From: Aedes albopictus | Lineage: Eukaryota; Arthropoda; Insecta; Diptera; Culicidae | Reading direction: 5' to 3' | Assembly (NCBI RefSeq): GCF_035046485.1 | Contig: NC_085137.1 | Span: forward strand, 4,193,977-4,257,976 | Length of the DNA: 64,000 nt | Part shown: one piece after another, positions 55,672 to 64,000 of the stretch | Layout: every line of letters starts with the position of its first letter | Numbering within the stretch: the stretch's first letter is position 1 | Notes under the pieces: generated by a model | The model's database searches: none | The model's input: the letters and a program-made list of their open reading frames with translations, nothing else | What the model was told of the DNA's origin: nothing | Program-made: the position numbers and the translations under genes

Positions 55672-57012
55672 TATCTACATAAACTAAAATGCTTATTAAT
55701 TTGACTCCACAGTGACTCTTTAAATCTGAATACTTTATCAAGCTGGCGGTCGCCTATAAGAAGTTCTTGCTAGAATATTTTCTTTTATTTAAACTTAAAG
55801 ATTACTTTCAATAACTGAAAACTATTCTTTTAGATATCAAAAGAAAAGAGTGATCCATAAAAAAATTCCAAACGATCCAATAATAACTTTTGAACATTGC
55901 ATAGGCAAATGATGAATAGGGCTGGCAGGGGGCAATTAGCAAAGAGGAGCAAAAAGAAAAGAGTAACAAGGAGCAAACGAGAATTTTTTGTTATCCCTTG
56001 AAAAAGTCAGTCCCATGGCCAAAACGTCGGACAGAATAAAATATATCGTTTGCATTCTGAGAATGAGATTGCCATATTCGTTCAGAAAATTCCCAGTAGT
56101 CGGCCATGAACAAAAAGTTTTATCAATTGCTAGTTGTTCCTGAAAATGTTATAGTCATTTTTGGTTATGATTGGTTTATTGTGATAGTGTTGAATTTCTT
56201 TCCAGCTCATACCATTTTCAATGCTTTCCTTAGTACTTTCATATCTTTCATACTTGTTTCGTTGATTTTCACATTTTTTTTTGTGCATAAACATTAAACA
56301 CAACCGCCCTGAGAACGAATTACAAAATTTTGATATAATTCCATCTCCTCTCCCAGCCACAAAGATTTTTTCTTATATTCCCTTCATAGATGTACCAAAA
56401 TTGACTACAAATTAGACAAGAGGTTACTCTAGCAATTGTATGAAAAATCTATATAAATATCATCGGAATTTAAAGTTCTTAAGTCCTCCTCAACCGGAAA
56501 AAGTCTTCATATGTGAGGCTGCCCCCCCCCCCCCCTGATTTTATACTAAATATTCTCTTCGCCTATCGTTCTGACGTGACCAGCCCAACTAAATCTGACA
56601 TGTTTTATTAGCTTGAGAGCATCCTGCACTTCATATACTCAATACACACTATAGGTAACCTAAAGCGCTGCTTCCCATGACAAAACTCACTTTTAAGTTC
56701 CACGAAGTTCAGATAAAGTCCCGAATGGAACTTCCAGGCTGCGATTCTCTGTCGGGAGCTGGATTTGCACAACTATAGAGTTGCGATTTTTTCCCTAAGA
56801 TAACAAGTATCGATAGCGGTACAGCGGTACGACCTGAGGTTATCATACAAAAAGACGGGATTCAAATATACATAGGAGCATCATGAAAATAATTATGTAA
56901 AGAAAATTCCTGCATGTTTCTCGCACTACAAGTGAGCATCAGGTTGTGATGAATCTGAAAAGAGCCTGTTAGAAAACCGTGTTCTATTATTAAGTAAAAG
57001 ATATTTGATACA
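55672..57012. other. Region without recognised gene
   Basis: AT-rich. A hydrophobic 63-residue open frame at 56106-56297 lacks any family motif and is not called. Poly-C at 56522-56535. GCCAAAACGTCGGAC near 56015 resembles the GAAACG-type tail motif. Confidence 0.4.
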
Positions 57013-57173
57013 TAGCTCATATTTTCTAGAGCACCATTTTTAAGAACCGTTCAACGGATATGGTTGAAAATGCATCATGATGGTTCTTTTGTCATTGTCA
57101 ACATCGGGATGCATTTTTATCCAAAAACCATTTAACGGTTCCGAAGAACGGTGCTTAAGAAAACTTGAGCTAT
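57013..57173. mobile_element. 161-bp MITE-like inverted repeat
   Basis: ATAGCTCA-TTTTCT-AGCACC at the left opposes the same blocks inverted at the right. AACCGTT-AACGG and AAAATGCATC also oppose each other. Confidence 0.65.
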
Positions 57174-58076
57174 TTACTCCAAATACCTTGTCCTTATCTG
57201 CCTTAACCTTTATATTTTAAGTGCATCGCCACTTTAAAAGTAATTAACAGCTGGTTTGCCTGTAAGTTGCACTTCCGAAATAAGGGCCAGTTTTCCCTGC
57301 TAAATTTGTATATCTATAAATTGTGGTGCTTTGATAACTTTTGCGTTAATTGTAGCTCCGTACTCTAATTTATTTTATTGCCATTGTGTTGAGCTTTTTT
57401 CAAGTTCGTAAAATATACTTTTATAATATTTTTTACTTTTTAGTTGATTTTCTAACCTTTTGTAGATTTTAAGTTTAATTTGGAATGTGGAAAAAGATTA
57501 AAAGCGGAAATCAGGAACCCTGATGACGGATTGAACCGTGCAAAATATTACGCTGGTCGGTTCCTCCACTCCTGAGTTATGTTGCTTAAGGTGAATCGGG
57601 ACGCCGTGTTATTTTTCCTATCAAAATATTATGGTACTTTCACCTATGAGATCAGGGCTGCTGATTATCAGTCTCGGTGCCTGTTTTTTAACCAATATTG
57701 AATGACTGCGGCGGTCGTTTCCAGTTCCTCGTTGTGAGAGCTGATAGAGTCCGTGAGCTCCATTTGTGAGTGACCCACCCAAGTATCATTCCCAATCATC
57801 CACACACTGCTACTGCTAGCTGGGACGGGACCCGTCAGGTACTAGTGCAAATACGAAACCCTTTGCCTGTCAGAAAAGACCACTTCTGATTGGTCGATTT
57901 GACAAAAACAGCGTTGCGTTTCGTTACGTTCGTTTACAAAAGGTCACTTTGTTGTTAAGTTTGCTGTGTCAATGATTTTTTTAAATGATATTGTTGACGT
58001 AAATACTTGAAGTATTTTTAGGCAAAGTACGTTTAATAGGCAAATTGAGAGATAAATTTGTGAAAAAATTACCAAT

Positions 58077-58149
58077 TGTTTTGGTGGGATTCGAACCCAC
58101 GACTCCGTTATCGCTAGTCCGGCGCTTTAACCAACTAAGCTACAGAACA
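58077..58149 (-). other. tRNA-like sequence, best preserved of the set
   Basis: Acceptor TGTTCTG/CAAAACA (6 of 7 pair), D-arm GCTTAGTTGGTTAAAGC and T-arm GTGGGTTCGAATCCCAC are good. The anticodon region CCGGACTAGCGATAACGG does not form a 5-bp stem. It is therefore a tRNA pseudogene or tRNA-derived repeat. Confidence 0.5.
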
Positions 58150-58326
58150 AGTTACAACTCTTCAGAATAGAAAGTCAAACTGGATTCGAAGCACCACCCT
58201 AAACCGGGTCCGTCTTCCACAACTTTATCTCTCATTCGGCTCTTATTGTTGACTGCCAAGATTTATCATTTATCTCACTTTCTGTGCTGTTTTCATTCCA
58301 AACTTGATACGGTAAGATATTATTAA

Positions 58327-58497
58327 ATGAAATTCAAAGCGATAAACTATGGGCGGAGTGAAGTGTATAACCATTGGCATAATTTTCACCGGTTTCCGAA
58401 GGATCCAAGGGCACGCTGGCACTGGATGGAAGTCTGCGTGGAGAATGAAAACGAGGAAGTCTTACTTTTGTCAAATTTATTCCTTGAAGCAGAATAA
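58327..58497 (+). pseudogene. THAP-domain-like fragment, 56 codons
   Basis: An ATG-to-stop frame contains FHRFPKDPRARWHWMEVC, closely resembling the FHRFPKD-(x)-RR-W core of THAP zinc fingers, which bind DNA in regulators and in P-type transposases. The N-terminal cysteine pair and the C-terminal C-x2-H are missing, and the frame stops 30 residues after the core, so a complete C2CH finger cannot form. It may be one exon of a gene or a decayed transposase. No neighbouring exon with the missing cysteines was found. Confidence 0.4.
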
Positions 58498-58744
58498 AAA
58501 AAAGAAAACTAGTCAACAAATTTTGATTGATTTGTACATGAATATCAATGGCCGCACTGGAGCGGCCCCCGTATCAACTCTGACAAAAAGAATAAGAGGG
58601 CTTCTATCAATGAGCTGACTTGTCCCGTCCCAGGCTGCTAGCGCTGACAGCGGTATGGCTTGTGAGAGTGAGTGCCCACGGGTAAAAACACTCAGAACAC
58701 TCAGATCTCGCTTTCAGGGCACGCTGGGTGTGAACGTGCGAGTA

Positions 58745-59645
58745 CCGTAATCCGGGGTATCATTGATCAGCGGGGTAACATTGATCGGCTTGACCCACCC
58801 CAAGAAATGTTCAAACAAGCATTTTACATTGAATCAGTTTCTGCTATCGAATGGTATATCGTAATCTGCTATCATTTAGCTATTAAATGACATGCAATTC
58901 ATGAAAATTGAATTTCATAAACATTGAAATAAATCGATTTTTACATAACTGTGTTTCGTAACGCAATGAGAGACATTGTCAAACATTCATGCTTGGCGTG
59001 AATACTAGATGCAATATGAGTTTCGAAATCACTGTATTACTTCAATATGATACCCTAGAGTTGGATTCAATAAACGAAACTTTTATGAAAATGCGCATTT
59101 TCAGTAAAATATACGATTTATTAAAAGTCGGCTATCAATTCCTTCCCAAGCAACATTTTGATGACCAATTGGTCTTCTAGAGGTTTTGAGAACCGTCACA
59201 AAACCTAACGCATTTTATTTTGGTTTTATGATGATTTTAAGAACCTCTTCTAGTCTATTGTCAAGCTATTGCCTATTTTTAGGCGTTATTCGTGGTTTAG
59301 AGAATTTTAATCCTAAAATAACTTAAAAAGTACATAATTTGTAAGAATTTGGACAACACATTCGAAATCAGCGACCCTGAATTTAGTAAGTAAGGGTATT
59401 TTCAACACAAATGAACATTGATCACTGACATGATCAATGTTACCCCAAATAAACAAAGTCAAAAATTAGATTAAAAAACCTATTTTAACATGTTTTAAAG
59501 TTTTACAATACTTTTCCGAGTAGCTTAACACATACTCTGAGGGCCAGTACTTGTTTTGAAAATATAAAACATGTAACGTTTGCTTTAACAAGAGAATTAT
59601 TCAAGAAAGATCGAAAATTCTGATCAATGTTACCCCGGATTACGG
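58745..59645. mobile_element. 901-bp element, CCGTAATCCGGGGTA ends
   Basis: CCGTAATCCGGGGTATCATT at the left and inverse CCGTAATCCGGGGTAACATT at the right, with TA at 58743-58744 and 59646-59647. GATCAATGTTACCCC words recur near both ends and at about 59430. No transposase. Confidence 0.8.
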
Positions 59646-60099
59646 TACCTTATTCATTTCTCTTCCGTGATTCCGATTGGAAAACAACGATGACTGGCAA
59701 AACAAAACGGAGAAAATGAAAAAAATAGCTATTTTTTTCTTATATACTTAAAGTTGATACTATATGCACAGATAAACAAAAGTATTACTGGAAACAAGGT
59801 GCGATTAAAATCATCGTCCCAAAAGTATAACGCTGTGTTTCGCAAGCCATTGCAAGTAGATGGCGGTAGTGAACAAACGTTAAGCAGGAGCAAAAACGAT
59901 GCAAGCGCCATGAGCAAAGGATTCGCGAACTACACAATATTTGAATAGTCCATTAAAAAGGTAAACAATGGGAAGTGGGTAGAGTGAAACGTCTGATTGT
60001 TTGTGCTATATGATCATTTTTTATCGTGTTGATCGCTATATGATTCAATATATAGAGAGGCATATTAAGGTGAATCATCAAGAGATCCCATTGCAATTT

Positions 60100-60327
60100 C
60101 TCATACAAACTTTAGAAGCACACAAATCTGACGAACGAAGCATCCAATCAAGCTGCACTGGTTTTTCCAGGCTTTGGTCACTTGCAAAAAGAGGCAAATT
60201 TTTTTCTCAAATCGAGCGCATTTGTTTGCGAATTTTTAAGATTGGTGCTCTTGGAAACGTGAGTAGGGGTCCAAGTCGGCCATTGTGGCAGCCATATTTG
60301 TGTTCTCCGATGTTCTTCCTTAAGCTT
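60100..60327. mobile_element. Degraded TTAAGGA-type MITE
   Basis: GCACACAAATCTGA, GTGAGTAGGGGTCCAAGTCGGCC-type and GTTCTTCCTTAAG blocks are in the order seen in 26029-26280. The left end is not clear. Confidence 0.45.
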
Positions 60328-60660
60328 GTATTACAATAGGAGGAATGAATTCTTTGTTAGAAAAAGCGTGCTTATATTACCCCGTTGGTAGAAATTGACG
60401 CAAAAACTACACTATTTTCAAAAAATCAGTTTTGGTTATATAACCACGATTGGGTTATGATATTGAAGAATCATTATGACCGCACAAAATGCAAGCGATT
60501 CAACGTTGTTCTCTGAATCTTCAGTCGACTTTTGCTTAGGATGACCAAATTACCCCATTTAACCTGACAGCCTTGGGTTGAAGAATATTGGTCAAAGAAG
60601 AGCGAATTATGCTTCGTTCGAAAAAAAAAGCGCTTTACTTTTCAAGCACTGGATGTCTTT

Positions 60661-60870
60661 CTATTCATTTAAAAAAAAGGTAAACACAGTAAACATTTGA
60701 TCTGCCTTTTTCACGAAACCAGTTTGGTTTCGCCGCCGATGGATTTTTTCAATGGTCTCAACCTGTTGAACAGAATTGAGAAGTGTTATTCCTCGGTAAT
60801 TTGGGCACTCCAATATGTGTCTCTTTTTGTAAAGCGGAAAATTAGGCTTTATAGCAGGCTTGCTGCTCAT
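60661..60870 (-). pseudogene. Non-LTR reverse-transcriptase relic
   Basis: Minus-strand PLYKKRHILECPNYRGITLL followed by NQTGFVKKADQMFTV matches the NYRGI-LL and Q-GF-(x)-DQ-F blocks of RT domains, with the intervening residues shortened. Too short and altered to be functional. The NYRGITLL spelling differs from the RTE-type element at 35007 (NYRAITLL), so it is another family. Confidence 0.55.
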
Positions 60871-61364
60871 AAGCTTCTCGGTAGGATTTTTTTACCTCAT
60901 CTTAGGTCAGGGGCTCCACAGCTTATCCAATGTCACTGATGCTTCTGAAGCAGAATCCGATATCCGCCTTCAGAGTTTAAAATTTTCATTTTCAATGAGT
61001 ACAATAAACGTGAATATTGAAAATGCTACACTGAGGGACCAAAATAAAATTCATTTTGGTAAATGAATTTTCTCATTTATTCATTCATTTTTCTGTCACT
61101 GATGAAGCTAACTGGGGCATAACTCACGATTGTACTTCTAATCACCACAACACTTGTGTATAGTGATAAATTGGAATCCTAACAATCTGTTCCCTGCTAC
61201 GCACAGTTCATCCATCCTCAGCTCACCTACCAAAAGACTCACTCGTCCGCCTTCAACTAAAGCCCTGACATATCATGTGCCAATCAAAATCCTTATTTTC
61301 GGTTACCGAAAGTATCGATCGTTTTTCTACTTTCTTTATTTTCTAAGGTAATTGAAAAGTTCAA

Positions 61365-61568
61365 TCACAGGCAAACATACGTAACACTGGCCAAATTTCC
61401 ATCTGTTTATCAATCATGCTTTTAACGAACAATTCAAATCTTCTAAGTTGTGATCTTCAAAACCAGAGGCACGCACATCTTTTTTTCTTCGCGTTTGACG
61501 TTTCACACTAGCGCCTTCTGCTGGAGATATTGAACACCACAGTGCTTTGTGCAACATGTACACCAGGT
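61365..61568. mobile_element. Left half of a 48913-type element
   Basis: CACAGGCAAACATACGTAAC, GAACAATTCAA-TT and a TAGCGCC-TCTGCTGG block resemble 48913-49209. It is interrupted by the RTE fragment. Confidence 0.55.
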
Positions 61569-62914
61569 CGCTCGCCTGGTGGCCTCTGCTATACATAGTA
61601 GCCGTCTCCATTCCACTAGGTCCATGGCTGTTTGTTTCCAGTTCCACACTCTGCGTAGGGTCCGCAGATCGTCCTCCACTTGGTCGACCCACCTAGCTCG
61701 CTGCGTACCATGTCTTCTTGTACCGGTCAGATGACTCTCGAGAGTCGAGAACCATTTTAGTCGGGTTGCTATGACATGACCCGTCCACCGTAGCTTCCCA
61801 ATTTTCGTGGTGTGGACACACTTAATTCAGATTGCCGGGATATCAGCATTTTTCCATTCTTTTGCCGAGATTTGCACAGCCGAGCAATCAGCAAACAACA
61901 ATTTTGCTGAGATCTCAGCATTTTTGACAGTTCATTGCTGAGCTTCGGCAATCGTTTTGCTGAGAGTCAGCTAACAAATGTCACTTTTTGCTGGGATATC
62001 AGTGTGAACGATGGTTGGTTCTCTCAGCAGCTGATGCAGCTCGTGGTTCATTCGCCTTCTCCAAGTCCCGTCTTCCATCTGCACTCCGCCGTAGATGGTA
62101 CGCAACACCTTCCGTTCGATAACTTCAAGGGCGCGTTTGTCCTTGCACGTAAGGTCCATGCTTCGTGCCCATAGAGGACTACCGGTCTAATCAGCGTTTT
62201 GTAGATGGTTAACTTCGTGTTACGGCGAACTTTATTCGATCGTAGAGTTCTGCGGAGTCCAAAGAAACAACGATTTTCTGCCACAATGCGCCTCTGAATT
62301 TCTCTGCTGGTGTCGTTTTCGGCGGTCACCAGTGAGCCCAAGTACACGAATTCTTCATCCGCCTCTATTTCACCACTGTCCATATAAATTCGGGAGCACT
62401 TTGTCATCATGTATTTTGTCTTCGACACACTAATGACTAATCCGATTCACCTGGCTTCTCTCTTTAGTCGGATGTACGTTTCCGCCATCGTCTCAAATCT
62501 ATGAGCAATAATATCAATATCATCAGCGAAATCAAGCAGCTGAACGGACTTCGTGAAAATCGTTCCACGCGTGTTTATCCCCAATCTCCTAATTACACCC
62601 TCTAAAACAATGTTGAACAGCAAGCACGAAAGACCATCACCTTGCCGTAACCCTCTGCAAGATTCGCAGGGACTCGAGAGTGTCCCTGATACTCGAACTA
62701 CGCACATCACTCGATCCATCGTCGCCTTGATCAATCGTATCCGTTTATCCGTTTATCCGATAAACAAACGATGTGTGGGCACGTTGTATTCGCGGCATTT
62801 CTGCAATGTCTGGTGGATGGCGAACATCTGGTCCGTTATAGCGCGTTCACCCTTGAATCCAGCCTGATATTGCCCCACGAACTCTCTTGCAATCGGTGAT
62901 AGACGGCGGCATAG
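61569..62914 (-). pseudogene. 5'-truncated, decayed RTE-type retrotransposon copy
   Basis: A 13-bp duplication ATGTACACCAGGT (61556-61568 and 62915-62927) brackets a minus-strand copy. It corresponds to the intact element from about residue 598 of its protein to just before its 3' end. Recognisable blocks are GLRQGDGLSC, FADDIDIIAHRFETMAETYI and RPVVLYGHEAWTL. A deletion near 62750 removes the first RT aspartate motif, another near 62390 removes several codons, and a 190-bp insert (61817-62006) breaks the C-terminal region. It cannot encode a working enzyme. Confidence 0.85.
61817..62006. mobile_element. 190-bp MITE inserted in the dead RTE copy
   Basis: The surrounding RTE sequence continues on both sides when compared with 37780-37810. 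The ends read CACACTTAATT and inverse CACACTGATATC. The body is full of TTGCTGAG/CTCAGCAA words. The target duplication is ambiguous because the target itself is GTGTG-rich. Confidence 0.75.
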
Positions 62915-62927
62915 ATGTACACCAGGT

Positions 62928-64000
62928 GATGGTAGTGTAACTATATGTAGGATTATCCGTAAAAAGGAACAAACTCGAGAATTATAAAATTATGAAATTG
63001 TTTTTTTTTTTCTGTTCGGATGAGCCACTGCGACCAGAATTTAGATCTTTTGTGGCAATACCCGTATCCTTAGTATTTAGTGCATGTCGTACTACTCCAT
63101 TGTCATTGAGAGGCAATGGAGTATCGATTTCTGTACAGATCTTGTTTTGTTACCTCAGAGGTTCGAGAAATCGAATGTGATGAAAAAGTACCGTTTTCAC
63201 AGGGAAATAAATCCTAGCGAAAGTGCGCCCTTTATCACACATAATCGATTCTATTTCTGAGAAAAACAAAACGGTAGAACTGATATTTGTCCATGCATCG
63301 GAACTCTGGTTTCATCCATGTCTTGCCCCTAGTTTAGTCCCAGGACAACATTGAAAAACCCGGGGCTTTAGGCTAGTTGCAAAACGCTGACAAATTAGAG
63401 AATGTGTTCGGTAATAAGACTTCACGTGAGTCCTTGTATCACCAGTATTTATCAGTCCTTAGTAGGTTATTACGCAATTAGATACGCAAAGCATGTTTGT
63501 TTTGCTTACATCAAGTGTAGTCTCGGCGAGGACAAACCGAGTCTTTAACTTTCCATAAGGCAAAATAAATGCAATTTTAGAAACTGTCACTAGTAACAAG
63601 GGCTTTGTACCATGAATCCTTATTACCAAAACGCATTACCCTAGCTTAACAAGCTGGATGTCACCAGGGTTCAGTTTGGTAGATCTTACTCCGTAACGCA
63701 ACCCAAAAGGGAGATCTACCCACGTTACGAGCTCCGTTAAAGATCGAGCATGTTTTAAACCCCCTCAACCATTCATCCCTCAGCACGGGTCGCCTGACAC
63801 CTTGGATTGGGGTTCCCTGTTTGGTGGACTTTTACCCCCGGAACAGGGGGTCCGTAGTGCTATTCTAAGCCGGCAACTACACGGGCAATTGTTTTTAAAA
63901 ACTCATAACTAATTATAAAAATGTCATAACCAAAACAACAATAGCATGACACCCTGAAGCAGCTAGAATCATAAACGTTTACGACCTGATAAGACTGTGC
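62928..64000. other. Region without recognised gene
   Basis: The last kilobase has no supported gene. 63640-63890 is more GC-rich, with GGTAGATCTTACTCCGT/GGGAGATCTACC-like and CCCCGGAACAGGGGG blocks reminiscent of retroelement untranslated sequence, but no family is assigned. Confidence 0.35.

Larger units (their letters stand above)
57815..58642. mobile_element. Segment bounded by GCTAGC-CTGGGACGGGAC inverted ends
   Basis: GCTAGCTGGGACGGGAC at the left and inverse GCTAGCAGCCTGGGACGGGAC at the right. It encloses a tRNA-like sequence and a THAP-like fragment. If the inverted ends are real termini, this may be a decayed transposon with a THAP-type transposase; that is inference. Confidence 0.4.

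Noticed and set aside
56106..56297. Small membrane protein
   Set aside because: Hydrophobic translation of T-rich DNA, no homology signal, no splice or promoter support.
58077..58149. Functional tRNA gene
   Set aside because: Good D- and T-arms but no 5-bp anticodon stem; listed only as tRNA-like.
61812..62014. 8-bp hAT-type duplication (GTGTGGAC/GTGTGAAC) around the 190-bp insert
   Set aside because: The element's own CACAC ends and the GTGTG-rich target make the boundary ambiguous; a shorter duplication explains it equally well.
1..64000. CRISPR arrays, bacterial operons or endogenous viral coding fragments
   Set aside because: No regularly spaced repeats with unique spacers, no prokaryotic gene organisation, and no viral polymerase, capsid or glycoprotein motifs were seen beyond retroelement pol.

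Overview
The window looks like culicine mosquito DNA, most probably the genus Aedes. It is AT-rich, almost gene-free and packed with nested transposable elements. It contains a Feilai-like tRNA-derived SINE, an RTE-type non-LTR element, a Ty1/copia element and dozens of short inverted-repeat elements. It also carries a spliced Rel/NF-kB gene of the Dorsal/REL1 type. Species was inferred from this character only; no database was searched. Two assembly gaps are present (49358-49380 and exactly 500 N at 54000-54499).

The one convincing host gene lies on the minus strand at about 8014-12344. Four coding exons can be joined by hand in a consistent phase to give a 481-residue Rel protein. It has a complete Rel homology region, a GC-AG third intron, no basic nuclear-localisation cluster after the Rel domain, and a serine/acid-rich tail. 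Its 2.7-kb first intron contains inserted elements.

Layout. 1-405: copia reverse-transcriptase relic. 954-2251: retroelement with a 25-bp target duplication. 2817-5760: TTAA element, a long degenerate GAATTCC-type array and a TA-flanked MITE inside that array. 8014-12344: Rel gene. 12641-13967: element with a 300-bp-arm hairpin. 15700-19500: MITEs and diverged satellite-like repeats. 22977-26360 and 26434-29711: two adjacent 3.3-kb elements with TA target sites, each filled by later insertions. 30138-33172: MITEs and a near-perfect hairpin carrying a hammerhead-like motif. 34639-38072 and 38123-42905: an intact RTE-type element and an intact copia element 50 bp apart, both in a GAATTCC-type array. 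43944-47363: foldback element split by a 2.46-kb insertion. 50366-52398: element with about 300-bp tandem units and a Tc1-like passenger. 57815-58642: inverted-repeat-bounded segment with a THAP-like remnant. 61569-62914: dead 5'-truncated RTE copy.

The mobile elements do not form a pathway with the Rel gene; they record successive insertions. Several insertions can be dated relative to one another because the uninterrupted target is preserved elsewhere in the window. The intact RTE and copia copies look youngest, and the GAATTCC-type arrays and copia relic look oldest.
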